DNA from: Paguma larvata
Lineage: Eukaryota; Chordata; Mammalia; Carnivora; Viverridae
Direction: 5' to 3'
DNA: 64,000 nucleotides
Assembly (NCBI GenBank): GCA_030068075.1
Contig: CM057842.1
Coordinates: 41,068,659 to 41,132,658 of the forward strand
Positions 46,225 to 56,824 of the stretch are shown in pieces. Every line of letters starts with the position of its first letter. Position 1 is the stretch's first letter. The position numbers were made by a program, and so were the translations under genes. Under the pieces are notes generated by a model that saw only the letters and a list, made by a program, of their open reading frames with translations, made no database searches and had not been told where the DNA came from.

Positions 46225-46605
46225 TGAGAGTTCAAGAGCAGTATGGTTTAGAGGTTGAGAACGGTTTTTAGAGTCACATATACATTAGTTCTAATCCCAC
46301 CACTCCACTGATTAGTTGTTTCCAACAATTCCACTAACTAGTTAGACTCAGTTACCTTATATTAAAGATAAGGAACAAAATGGATGTAGTTCAGAAATTG
46401 GCTTGAGAATTAAATAAGATAATATTTCCATCTATTTTATAAATATTTTTAAGTGCCTGTATTGTTATAAGCCTCACAATACTTCAGGTATTGGGTTGCT
46501 ATGATGAATAATAAAGAAAAAGCCCATCCCTTCAGGGAGTTTACAGTGCCCGACACATAGTAAATGCTCAATATTAGTTGAAATTATTACTATTACCCAG
46601 TATTT
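46225..46605 (+). mobile_element. MIR SINE interrupted by a short L2-like piece
   Basis: The MIR core (GTATGGTTTAGAGGTTGAGAACGG, AATCCCACCACTCCACTGATTAG, GAATTAAATAAGATAATA) is followed by an L2-like antisense scrap (46450-46545, with CCATCCCTTCAGGGAGTTTACAG). The MIR 3' end follows (GACACATAGTAAATGCTCAATATTAG). Confidence 0.65.
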
Positions 46606-47395
46606 GATCCCTAGTTAAAAAAATAAAACTGGTTTATCATATTCCCCTATATATTTAAACTTTTCAAGCATTTTATCCTGTCCTTAAATATAGTACACAA
46701 GTCAGAATGTTATAATTGTCTTTTAACCAGACTAGAACTTTCTATAACAGCGAGTACTGCTGAGTGACAATACTGAACAGTAAGATGGCAAAAGAGCATC
46801 AGGGTGAGTCCCTTTACTGAGAGGTTCTGAAAAACAAAAACATAATACTGAAGTGTTTGGGTGACCCAGAGAAGCTTCATTCCACTTAGAAGAGTTGGAA
46901 ATTCTTTGACAAATTGGTTTATATTTGAGAACTTGAATGAATCTAAGATAGCCTTCATCTTCTTCTGAAGAAGGACAAATATGAAATAAGACCACTATTA
47001 TTTCTTTAGGTCTTACTGAGATTTCTTTTTTGCAAGAGGATGTGAGTTTTCTGTAATAACATCATGCCTCGCCTTGGATCACTAGATAGTTCTAGGATAA
47101 TCTAGGGCTGAGGGAGAGATTTTTATGACAAGCTTTATAATAGACTTTCAGTGTTTTTCAGGAAGAAAATCCCACTGAGGATAGAAAGTTTGTATTTTTC
47201 TTTTGACTATAACACATCACAATAAAGATGATATTCTGCTGATGGTTAAGATTCATGTTTTCTGCAGGAGAACTTTAAGTGTTTTGTTCTATATGACAGT
47301 GGTACTGTCTACAAATGCTAAGTCAAAGGGGAAACTGGCATTTAGGTAATATTTACACAAATGGGAAAAATTCAAGCCTATGATCCAGAAAATAA
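46605..47395. other. Unique-looking DNA
   Basis: No repeat or gene recognised. Overlapping minus-strand ORFs at 46710-46995 are in different frames and have no motif. Confidence 0.4.
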
Positions 47396-47778
47396 CTAGT
47401 AATTATTATTTTTAAAATTTTTATTAAATTCCAGTTAGTTAACATACAGGGTAATAGTAACTTCAAGAATACAAGATAGCGATTTAACACTTCCATACGA
47501 CACAAGTGCACTCCTTAATCCCTGTCACCTATTACACCCACCACCCCACCCACCTCCTTTTGGGTAATTGTTAGCTTGTTCTCTATAATTAAGAGTCAGT
47601 TTCTTGGTTTGCCTTTTTTTTTCCCCCTTTGCTCATTTGTTTTGTTTCTTAAATTCCACCTATGAGTGAAATCCTGTGGTATTTATCTTTCTCTGACTTA
47701 TCTTGCTTAGCATAATACTCTGTAACTCTATGTCCTTGCAAATGGCAAGATTTCATTTTTTATGGCCAAGTGATATTC

Positions 47779-47820
47779 CATTCTGTGTGTGTATGTATAC
47801 ATACACACACACATGTATCA

Positions 47821-47867
<47 letters not shown>
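47779..47867. repeat. TG/CA repeat inside L1
   Basis: A TG/TATG/CA region (47784-47814) is followed by an uninterrupted (AC)n run (47823-47867), again just after ATTCCATT of the L1 ORF2 end. Confidence 0.95.
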
Positions 47868-47868
<1 letters not shown>

Positions 47869-48011
47869 TCATCAGTCATTGGACATTAGGGCCGTTTCCA
47901 TAATATGGCCACTGTAGATAACACTTCTATAAAAAGCAGAGTACATGTAACCCTTCTAATTAGTATTTTTGTATGCTTTGGGTAAATATGTGGTAGTGCA
48001 ATTGCTGGATT

Positions 48012-48225
48012 TTTTAAAGTTTATTTCTTTATTTTTTTGGAGAGAGAGACAGGTGTGTGTGAGCTGGGGAGAAACACAGAGAAAGGGAGAGAGAGAATCC
48101 CAAGCAGGCTCCGTGCTGGCAGTACAGAGTCCAACGTGGGGCTCCCAACTCACAAACCATCAGATCATGACCCAAGCCTAAATAAGGAGTTGGGTGCTTG
48201 ACCAACTGAGCCACCCAGGCATCCC
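48012..48225 (-). mobile_element. SINEC inserted in L1
   Basis: An antisense copy interrupting the L1 between GTGCAATTGCTGGATT and CAGGGTAGTTCTG, which are adjacent in intact L1 copies. A long duplication is not obvious. Confidence 0.93.
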
Positions 48226-49200
48226 AGGGTAGTTCTGTTTCTAATGTTTTGAGGAACCTACGGACTGTTTTCCATGGTGACTGCATCAGCTTGCATTCCC
48301 ACCAACAGTGCAAGAGGGTTCTTCTTTCTGCACATCTAACACCAGTTGTGTCTTGTGTCATTCATTTTAGCCAGTCTGACAGGTATGAGGTGATATCTCA
48401 TTGGAGTTTTGATTTGCATTTTCCTGATGATAAACGATGTTGAACATCTTATCCTGTGTCTGTTGGACATCTGTATATCTTCTTCAGGAAAATGTCTATT
48501 CATGTCTTCTGCCCATTTAAATTTTTTTAATGTTGTATTTATTTTTGAGAGAGAGAGAGAGTATGAGTTGGAGAGGGACAGAGAGAGAGAGGGAGATACA
48601 GAATCCAAAGTAGTTTCCAGCTCTGAGCTGTCAGCACAGAGCCCGTTGCAAGGCTTGAACCCACAACCGTGAGTTCATGATCTGAGCTCAGACGCTTAAC
48701 CAACTGAGCCATCCAGACACCCATTCTGTCCATTTTTAATTGGATTATTTGTCTTTTGGGTGTTGAGTTTTAAAAGTTTTTATATATTTGGATACTAACC
48801 TTTATAAGATATGTCATTTGCTAATATTTTCTCCCATTCCATAGGTTGCTTTTCAGTTTTGTTGATTCTTTCCTTTGCTGTTCAGAAGCTTATTTTGATG
48901 AAATCCCAATAGTTTAGTTTTGCTTTTGTTTTCCTCGCCTTAGGAAACATATCTAGAAGGAAGTTGCTACAGCCAATGACAAAGAGGTTACTGCCTGTGT
49001 TCTCTTCTAGGATGTTTATGGTTTCAAGTCTCCCATTTAGGTCTTTAATCCATTTTGAATTTATGTTTGTAGTTGGTCTAAGAAAGTAGTCCAGTTTCAT
49101 TCTCTTGCATGTTGCTGCCTCGTTTTCCCAACACCATTTGTTGAAGAGACTGTCTTTTTCCCATTGCATACTCTTTCCTGCTTTGTTGAAGAAACTGGTA
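48226..49200 (-). pseudogene. LINE-1 ORF2 C-terminal remnant
   Basis: Minus-strand translation in three separated open pieces keeps clear L1 ORF2 similarity. These include LFNKWCWENEAATCKRMKLD (48882-49169), [14 protein letters not shown] with [19 protein letters not shown] (48336-48520), and [20 protein letters not shown] (about 48226-48320). The order on the minus strand is correct. The family's role is reverse transcription of L1 RNA; this piece lies downstream of the catalytic core and is disrupted by frameshifts and a SINEC. Confidence 0.9.
48521..48723 (-). mobile_element. SINEC inserted in L1
   Basis: An antisense copy with host L1 text duplicated on each side: TTCTGCCCATTT at 48507-48518 and TTCTGTCCATTT at 48724-48735. 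It is older than the perfect-duplication copies elsewhere. Confidence 0.94.
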
Positions 49201-49394
49201 ATTACTGACCAGTGATTTTTTTTTTCCCCTGAGTCTTTTCAGTTTTATGAGATTTGGGCAGTGTTTACAAGATCATTTTACTGTATGTTTCCTTATATTT
49301 TGATTTGAATTAAAAATATTTCAGACTAACTATGGATTGCCTAAATCCTGATTCTTTGTGAAGGCAATTGTGTTTGCTCTTTGCTCTCCATAGC

Positions 49395-49860
49395 TAGTCC
49401 TTCTGTGAGTTAATTTTATGTCAACTTGTCTAGGCCATGGTACCTAGACACTTGGTCAAACACTAGCCTGAATGTCACTATGAAAAGTATTTTTTAGATG
49501 ACATTAACAATGAAATCTGTAGCCTCTCAGTGAAGCATATTACTTTCTATAATGGAGGTGGGCCTCATTCAATCAGTCAAAGGACTTAGGGAAAAAGAGA
49601 CAAATCTCCCTAGAGGAAGAGGAGATTTTGACAGCAGAATGTCTTTGGACTTGAACTGCAGCATTAACTCTTCCCTGGGTGCCCATCCTGCAGGCTGACC
49701 CTGCGATTTTTGGACTTGTCAGCCTCCACAATCATGTGTATCAATCCCTTAACATAAGTCTTTCTTCTTCCCTTCTTCTCTCTCCCCCACCAAATATATA
49801 TACCTACATATTGTTATTTCTGTTTTTCTGGAGAACCCTGAATAAATACTGTGTATGCAT
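49395..49860 (+). mobile_element. Ancient LTR-like element
   Basis: A familiar mammalian repeat layout: TTAATTTTATGTCAACTTGTCTAGGCC, ACTTGGTCAAACACTAGCC, GGTGGGCCTCATTCAATCAG, CAGCATTAACTCTTCCCTGGG, GGACTTGTCAGCCTCCACAATC and the end TCTGGAGAACCCTGAATAAATAC. I recognise the family from its repeated occurrence in mammals but do not assign its name. It has no coding content. Confidence 0.75.
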
Positions 49861-49991
49861 GAGTTATTCTTGAAACAGAAATCTGCCAAGGCTTTCACTT
49901 TGGACAACTGACTGGGAACTATTTTTGCTAGGGCCATACCAGACACAGTTCAAGTGTATTTAGAAGGCTGGTTGTACAAAAACAATAAAAA

Positions 49992-49993
<2 letters not shown>

Positions 49994-50034
<41 letters not shown>
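49994..50034. repeat. (GT)n microsatellite
   Basis: About 20 uninterrupted GT units. Confidence 0.97.
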
Positions 50035-50036
<2 letters not shown>

Positions 50037-50386
50037 GTGGACACAGAGAGGTTAGTAAATAAAGCTATGTTGTTTGTCATAATTTTAACTGGTGTTTCTG
50101 ATTTTACCTGTATATTAATTTTTTCCTCCTTCTCCACGTCTTTTTCCTATAGGTGACCTGTGATAACCTAATAAATGCAGTCCTTAATGTTACTAATATT
50201 TTTTGGAATCAGGTAAAGACAGATTCTCTTTCAGTCTACTAAAGATACATGTTAGCAAAAAGTTACTTTCAATATTAAAATTCCAATTATTGTTTAGAAT
50301 CTTAAACATGAAGGCAGCTAAGGGGTTACGAAGAATTCCGTGGGAGAAGAGAGATTATGAGGACATAAAACAAGTTACTGCGCATG

Positions 50387-50412
50387 CACACACACACACA
50401 CACACACACACA
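50387..50412. repeat. (CA)n microsatellite
   Basis: About 13 uninterrupted CA units. Confidence 0.95.
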
Positions 50413-51065
50413 GCATTTTTTGTAGATCATGGACTACCCGTCTGAAGAGAGTATAAACTGAATAAGCCAATCCTTACTGAACTTCTGTCATTCTAGAGAC
50501 AGAGTTTAAAGTAGCAATATTAAACCTAAAATAAAAAAAAAATAGGTAAAACACCCCTTTGGTTCCAGTTAGTTGTTATGAACTAATAGCAAGGCCATTT
50601 GGTTGTAGACTCTTATCACATATCCCTTTCATGACGAGTGACACCCAGTTGGTATCATACAACCCAAAATATATGCCAGATACCATAGGCACAATGGTGA
50701 AGAAATCAGTGTTGATTTTCAAGGTCTTTAGAAACTCATAACATCCTCCTGTTAATTATTCTCACTTACATCCATTCCTTTTTTTGGAGTATTAGCTCAA
50801 GGCAGTCTAGTGACAATGAATTATATATATTCGTATAACTCACAATGTCAAGTATGCATACACATACACATAGTTGGACAAATTTTCCATGCTGCAAAAT
50901 AATGCATAAGTCTCCTCAAATTTATTTGTTTAAAGCAATAATTATTATTTCTCATGTATCTCCGAGTCGCCTGTGGGTTGATTGGTCTTCGGGCTCGGCT
51001 GGATAACTCTGCTGTTCTGTGTTGGGCTTGACTAGGTGCTTTGGCTCTCATTTATATGCTTTTCT

Positions 51066-51275
51066 GGGACGCCTGGGTGGCTCAATCGGTTGGGCGGCCG
51101 ATTTCAGCTCAGGTCATGATCTCGCGGTCTGTGAGTTTGAGCCCCGCGTCGGGCTCTGCGCTGATGGCTCAGAGCCTGGAGCCTGCTTCCGATTCTGTGT
51201 CTCCCTCTCTCTCTGCCCTTCCCCTGTTCACGCTGTGCCTCTATGTCTCTCAAAAATAAATAAACATTAAAAAAA
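51066..51275 (+). mobile_element. SINEC with perfect target duplication
   Basis: A near-consensus copy with head GGGACGCCTGGGTGGCTCAA and tail CAAAAATAAATAAACATTAA. The 16-bp duplication ATTTATATGCTTTTCT (51050-51065 and 51276-51291) is identical on both sides. Confidence 0.97.
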
Positions 51276-51294
51276 ATTTATATGCTTTTCTTAC

Positions 51295-53190
51295 TCCCAG
51301 AAAGATAGCTTGGAATGTTCGCATCAGAGGCAGAAGTACAGTAGGATAAGTCCAGTCACACAGCATTTCAAGTCACTTACTGTGTGACATCTACCAGCTT
51401 CACGTAGGTTACAGCAATTCACATTTATATCCAGGGTCGAGGGGGATGAACAATGTTGCAAAGTTACAGTTTAAGGTTTGGATGTATAATTCCATTACTG
51501 GGGGAGGAAGAGGTGAAAACTTGAAAGGATCTGCCACAAACACAATTAAGAACAAACATAGGTAAGTGTGTGCATGTGTCTCCAAACTGTATCTATGTCT
51601 GTGCATTCTCCAGAATAACTATAAAAAGTAAAAGTTTTGATCTTTTATTACATTGAATATGCTGATATGCAGAGATTCAAAAATATCTATCCATATATGA
51701 ACGATTTAACATCTTTTAATGAAACTGCAGAGTGATTTCTATAGTCTATAAAAGGCGGGACAACTTGTACAGGATCCTGTAGTTCAGGGCTGTGTAGAGT
51801 GACAAAATTGTTCTTATCCCCCTCCTAGAATGTATTAGGATTTTCCTTGATGTGGAATTTTCAGAGTAAATGCAGATCAAGAGACAGTCTCTTTTCATAG
51901 TTCTTAGTAGAATGTACTAGAGAAAATTCACTTTTTATGTCCAATAACTCAGTTTTACACCTCACTTTGTGCACTACACATCCGGCAAGAATAATCAGTA
52001 GGACACAGGAAAATAAAGAGCCTAATTTTTTTTAATGTCATCTGAGAGTGAATGTGGATTCCTAAAAGATAAATAAAATCATTTTCTTTTGTATAATAAC
52101 ATCTTTCATGCATTAAAATATTTTACAAAGTATTATAAAATACTTTGGTTGGTTATTCATATAAGGTCATTAATATAGAGAAGAGATTCATATCTCCATT
52201 GCCATATGAAGAAATTCAAGTTCAAAGTCATGAAATTAAGACCTCATCTTAAGTCCTTGTAATAGTTCAGGACACATTTGTCTGCAAATAAAAGTAGTCT
52301 ATTCAAAATGGTTTAAACAATAAAACAGATTAATTGGTGCATATAAACCGAAGTTGAGAGGTGGTTTGAGATAATCTCTGGTTAAATAAGAGCATGACTT
52401 TTCTGTGATTGCTATGGGTCTTCCTCCAAATATAGGTTTTATATTTTCAGCCTGTTCACAAGATGGCTGCCAGCGGAACTGAGACTCTGTGCTTTTGGAT
52501 TTAAATTTACTAAGGGTACTGAGCTTTCTGCTCACTGAACCGTCCCTGAATCTATCTCGAAGGCCCTGGAATACTATGTAGTGACTGGCCAATGTAGCAA
52601 TTAGCCCATGGAATGTCGTGATTACACACATGGATCCCTGGGGTCATGAATTGGAGGTTATACCAAACTCCCTTTTAGTCAAGATTCAGCCCTTGTGCTT
52701 GAGAAGAGGATACTCACCCACAACTGAATGGATACTATATCAGAAGTAAATATGGGGATTCAACCAAACGAGGGTAAAGGAAGAGATGTAGAGCTAATAA
52801 ATAGCAAATATAAGATGAATATCTGGCCTTCACACACCTTCTTCAGTGGCCTTTTCACTCTAATGTAATGTACCTTTTATTGATTAACATGCGTTTTGTA
52901 ATGGATTGTCTTTTAAATCTTTATTTCTTTTATCCATTGTGTGGATAGTAAGGTGGAACACATTTCTTATTATAAGGTGATAACTCTGGTAATATTTTTA
53001 TTTCTTGACCATTTGTTGAGATTTTTTTCTCTGAAGTTCAACTTAAGGCAAAAGCGTAGCTACTTCTGAGCTATTGTATTTCAATATTATCATATACTCT
53101 GATATTATTATTTAATTGTCATCTTTTTCTGATAAAATCTTTCATTAAAGTGAATGGGCATTTATTTGATTGATTCATGTGGACAAATTC
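51295..53190. other. Mostly unique DNA
   Basis: The part 52265-52660 has the feel of an old dispersed element (TTTGTCTGCAAATAAAAGTAG, ACAAGATGGCTGCCAGCGG) that I cannot name. The 110-codon minus-strand ORF at 52299-52631 lies wholly inside it and is not credible as a gene. Confidence 0.4.
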
Positions 53191-53194
53191 CTTT

Positions 53195-53285
53195 TTTTTC
53201 TTAAGTAAGCTCTACACCCAGAATGGGGCCTGACCCCATGACCCCAAGATCAAGAATTGCATGTTCCACCAACCGAGACAGCAGC
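53195..53285 (-). mobile_element. SINEC fragment (old, truncated)
   Basis: TTAAGTAAGCTCTACACCCAG, GACCCCATGACCCCAAGATC, AAGAATTGCATGTTCCACCAACCGAG reverse-complements to the head half of an older carnivore SINE. The body and tail are short or missing. Confidence 0.7.
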
Positions 53286-53679
53286 CTATGGGCAAATTCT
53301 TTTCTATGTAATGGCAGCTTGACTTGGAATACGTATCCAATCATACATTATAGAGCCATTTCCCCTGAAGATTGCTCCTCCGTGTCAGGAAATGCACATT
53401 TTGTTGGGGATAAATCACCAAAATGTTTGTGGCTACATATACATTATCTATGAAACATTGTTAATGGCTGCCATCTTTGTGCCAACATGACTTTATGCTG
53501 GACAGTTTAAGGACAGTTTCCAGTCCAAAGCCTTTGGTCATTTTTCAGAGGCCCCATTAAATTTTCCAGGCTACTTAGAATACCATTTAGTAAATTGCTG
53601 CCTCCGAGCACTACATGATGATTTTATGGTTTAAAAAGTTAATATACTCAAATCGCCTGAGTTAACTAAAATGCCTAAT

Positions 53680-53681
<2 letters not shown>

Positions 53682-53719
<38 letters not shown>
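53682..53719. repeat. (CA)n microsatellite
   Basis: About 18 uninterrupted CA units. Confidence 0.97.
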
Positions 53720-53720
<1 letters not shown>

Positions 53721-53970
53721 CCTTACCATAACTTCAGCCACTAAATTTTACTGTGAGAGTAAAAGTTTGTGGACTTTCCAGGACATATTAGAATGATGAT
53801 AATTCGGTTTTCAACACTAAAGGGACTCCAGACACCATGGCATCAACTTTCCTCAACTTAAAAAGGAGAAGATGGAGTCACAGAATTTATGTGACTCCTT
53901 GATACTCCAGTATTTTGAAGAGCTCTAACTCTTAGAACTCCAAAACATGCATACACTGAGAAATAATTAT

Positions 53971-54030
53971 TTCTTTTCTCCTCCTCTTCCTGATCCTCCT
54001 CCACGTCCTCCTTCTTATTCTTTTTTGCAA
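53971..54030. repeat. Polypyrimidine (TCC-rich) tract
   Basis: TTCTTTTCTCCTCCTCTTCC followed by further CCTCCTCC units with few purines. Confidence 0.75.
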
Positions 54031-54729
54031 AAAATAAAGTGTTCCCAAATTATGTTTGAGGTTCGAAGAATAATGAACCAGGGGGCCAATATAGCAGTCT
54101 AAAATTGATCATTCCTGTGAAAGAGTAACAGCGTTCCACAGATTTCTGTATCTTTTAAAAAAAAAACTCTTTTAATTTCCAAAAATGGGTGTGGTTATTG
54201 CACAGTTTATAGTTCTCAAGGCAAAAAATAAATCCGTAAAAAGCCACCACGCTGAGCGATAATTGGGCTGATGGAGTTTTGATTTAACATTACTTCTTGC
54301 CCGTAGCATCCAATCATGCTGTCTCTAGTCATTGTCCTTTTCTTTCACAGATTTGACATTTTCTTTTGACCTTAACTTCTTAATGATCTTTTGTTTTCAA
54401 AATGCTTCCTTTTTCATATATTCAAAAATGGAGTCTTTTAAATAAGGACACCTGTCATGCTGTCGGTTCATAGTAAAATCAGCCCTGTCACCCAGACAAT
54501 CACGCTTCCCTGTCTGGTTACAGTCACTTCGTATAATAAGATTTAAAACAATAAAGTTAGTGTTGTTCCATGAGAATCCCAAAACCCAGTTCTTCAGCTT
54601 CTTCTCTTATACACCCTCCTGTTCTTTTTAACCTATAACATTCTTATCTCTCCTATCACTAAAACACATAAATAAAAATATATGAAATCTCTCTTCTCTG
54701 AGTATGTATCTGACTACATGCTTGTCTAC

Positions 54730-55600
54730 TCTCTTTCTATGCTACATTCCTTAAGAAATAATCAATGTTCTCAGCCTTTATTGCAATTTATTTCTTCCCT
54801 GACCAATCCACTAACCCTGGGCTCATTGAGTTGATAATGATCTTTTTATTTCTTGGATCAAATGGATACTTTTCTATCCTTAAGTTATTTTGTCTCTCTA
54901 GAGCAAATGACCCTTTTCTGAAAAATTTTCACCTTTAAAAAGAAAATGTTTTCTTGGTCTCTCCTCTACCTGTCAGATCAGACTTCTGTAACTGTCCCCA
55001 ACCCCTGCCATGTATACTCTACTGTTTTTTTTTCTTTATCTCACAATTTAATTCTTTATACGCTTAACCTTCTCATTGGCTTCATTCCTACCTGTACAAG
55101 TATGACTGTCACATGTATGCCTAGACCAGTGGTTCTCAGCCAGGGAGATTTCACTCCCACAACATGTATTTGGAGACGTTTTTAGTTGTCACAACTGGAG
55201 GAAGGGGGTACTAACTGGAATGTAGTGTGTAAGGATTATGGATGTTCTATACAAACTCTGGTCCCCAAGAAGGCCTCCCATAGTGAAGGAATATTGAGGT
55301 AGAAGGTCAGTAGTGCCGTGGTTCAGAAACCCTCATCTAGACCATACCTTCCCTCAGTTCCCAACTTTATTCAATTGCTTAGCTGATGTCTCTACAACAA
55401 AGATGTTCCACAGAGGCTTTGAACTTAACATATCTATCAATAAATTTAACATAATTTGTGCCCAGTCAGTTCTCCCCTAGCATCTGATTTTAAGATAAGG
55501 AGCTTCCCTTTCAGCCCTTCCAAGTGCATAACTCATTTCATTGCTGGGAAACTCTTATTTAATATTATAGCTGTAATTTATGTTGACACCTTATATTTAT
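54730..55600 (+). mobile_element. L2 LINE fragment split by MER5A
   Basis: L2 ORF2-like text (ACTTTTCTATCCTTAAGTTATTTTG, CTGTAACTGTCCCCAACCC) precedes the DNA transposon. L2 text then resumes (AGCTGATGTCTCTACAACAAAG, GGCTTTGAACTTAACATATC), matching the L2 stretch that reads CATCTCAAACTTAACATGTC in better copies. It is decayed. Confidence 0.5.
55128..55335 (+). mobile_element. MER5A-type hAT-Charlie DNA transposon
   Basis: It starts CCAGTGGTTCTCAGCCAGGG and ends AGTGCCGTGGTTCAGAAACCCTC. Between them lie GGAGACGTTTTTAGTTGTCACAACTGG and GGTACTAACTGGAATGTAGTG. Both terminal inverted-repeat halves are visible. It is non-autonomous with no transposase. Confidence 0.9.
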
Positions 55601-55609
55601 GATAACTCT

Positions 55610-56480
55610 AATACTCACTATATGACTTTTCATGAACGTGTAGTCCCTACTTTTGGAGAGTTCCATTCAAACTCATTGTCAGATGGAGGTCACATATGTA
55701 TATGTTTGTATGTGTGACTAGACGGTGGACTATTTTGGAAAAGTATTGTCTACTCCGTCATTTTACTTACAATATGTCAAATAGGTATATCACAGTTTCC
55801 AGTAATCAGACTAATCTATGCAGCTCTTCTACAAAAGACTTTTGAAAAGTTGTTAAATGAGGCCCATATCACCCACTTCTTTTGTTGGGAATACACACAC
55901 ACAGACACACACATAATGGATATATACACATATGTGGTATATGTATGTGTCTATATATATAACATCTGCTAGTGATGTAATGTACATGCAAGGTAGGTAC
56001 CCATAGCTTTAGAGTGATATTTCTTAAAGGATCCTTGACTATATAGAATGAGATCTGGGCGTATTTTCAGAGAGTCTACATTTTTAAGCAAGACAAGGTC
56101 ATTTTATATGAGTTCATGTTAGAGAACAAATTCCTTTATCAAGGTCCAGGCCAATCACAAAAGAGCCTATTATCATTTCACTAACTGGCTCCTGACCCAC
56201 TGTGTCTACTGAAGAGCTGCCATCCCCCTCCATCAGTACAGTAGGACTGTTGGCAGACGGGCGGCAGGTAACTTACTTGTAGACTTTTAGACTACCAGTT
56301 TGGAGAGTGGGCTTCTGTTCTGAATGTTTTCCTGAGACCATACTAAGACTCTTTTGGCATCGCCCATACTCACATCCTTTGGTTGCTAAAAATAGTGCTT
56401 TTGCTTTAGATGGTCACAAAATTGATCAAAGTCTCAAAGAATCAGTTTAAGATTTGAAGGTGAATACTCCCTCATATGTA
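55610..56480. other. Unique-looking DNA
   Basis: A mixed CA/TA/TG zone lies at 55889-55960. No gene recognised. Confidence 0.45.
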
Positions 56481-56491
56481 GAAAGACATTG

Positions 56492-56506
56492 TTTTTAATG
56501 CTTATT

Positions 56507-56546
<40 letters not shown>

Positions 56547-56719
56547 CAAGCCCACGAATGGGGGAGGGGCAGAGAGAGAGGGAGACACAGAATCCAAAGC
56601 AGGCTCCAGGCTTTCAGCTGTCAGCACAGAGCCGGATGCTGTGCTCGAACTCAGGAACTGTGAGATCATGGCCTGTGCCGAAGTCGGGACACTTAATTGA
56701 ATCAGCCACCCAGGCGCAC
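56492..56719 (-). mobile_element. SINEC with (GA)n expansion
   Basis: A complete antisense copy. (GA)n at 56510-56542 lies in its body near the tail. It is followed after about seven bases by a second, truncated antisense SINEC. Confidence 0.94.
56510..56542. repeat. (GA)n microsatellite in a SINE
   Basis: About 16 uninterrupted GA units. Confidence 0.95.
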
Positions 56720-56726
56720 CCTTTTT

Positions 56727-56820
56727 AAAAATGTTTATTTATTTTTGAGAGAAACAGAGAGAGAAAAAACACAAGTGAGGGAAGGGCAGAGAGAGAGGGA
56801 GACGCAGAATCTGAAGCAAG
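56727..56820 (-). mobile_element. Truncated SINEC (tail and body only)
   Basis: Starts with the tail complement AAAATGTTTATTTATTTTTGAG and GA/GGGCAGAG body, then stops abruptly after ATCTGAAGCAA with no tRNA-like head. It is in direct orientation with the copy just before it. Confidence 0.88.
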
Positions 56821-56824
56821 GGAC

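Larger units (their letters stand above)
47405..49215 (-). mobile_element. LINE-1 3' portion, interrupted by two SINECs
   Basis: A 1.4-kb L1 (excluding SINEs) runs from the 3' terminus (CCAGTTAGTTAACATACAGG at 47432) up into ORF2 (AACACCATTTGTTGAAGAGAC at 49131). It contains TATGAGTGAAATCCTGTGGTAT, CCATGGTGACTGCATCAGC and TTCTTCAGGAAAATGTCTATTC. It is the best-preserved L1 here, but several frameshifts and the SINE insertions make it non-functional. Confidence 0.95.
49870..51045. other. Unique DNA with two dinucleotide repeats
   Basis: Apart from the GT and CA runs listed separately, no repeat or gene is recognised. Confidence 0.45.
53290..54700. other. Unique-looking DNA with simple repeats
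   Basis: Only the CA run and the polypyrimidine tract stand out. A 61-codon minus-strand ORF (54397-54582) is polar and cysteine-containing but unrecognised. Confidence 0.4.

Noticed and set aside
48029..48361. 110-codon minus-strand ORF as a gene.
   Set aside because: It fuses an L1 ORF2 remnant to an antisense SINEC and is a chance junction ORF.
52299..52631. 110-codon minus-strand ORF.
   Set aside because: It lies in what looks like an old dispersed repeat and has no recognisable motif or splice signals.
54397..54582. 61-codon polar, cysteine-containing minus-strand ORF considered as an exon or pseudogene.
   Set aside because: The stop codon is in-frame before any donor, no good acceptor is seen, and no family was recognised.
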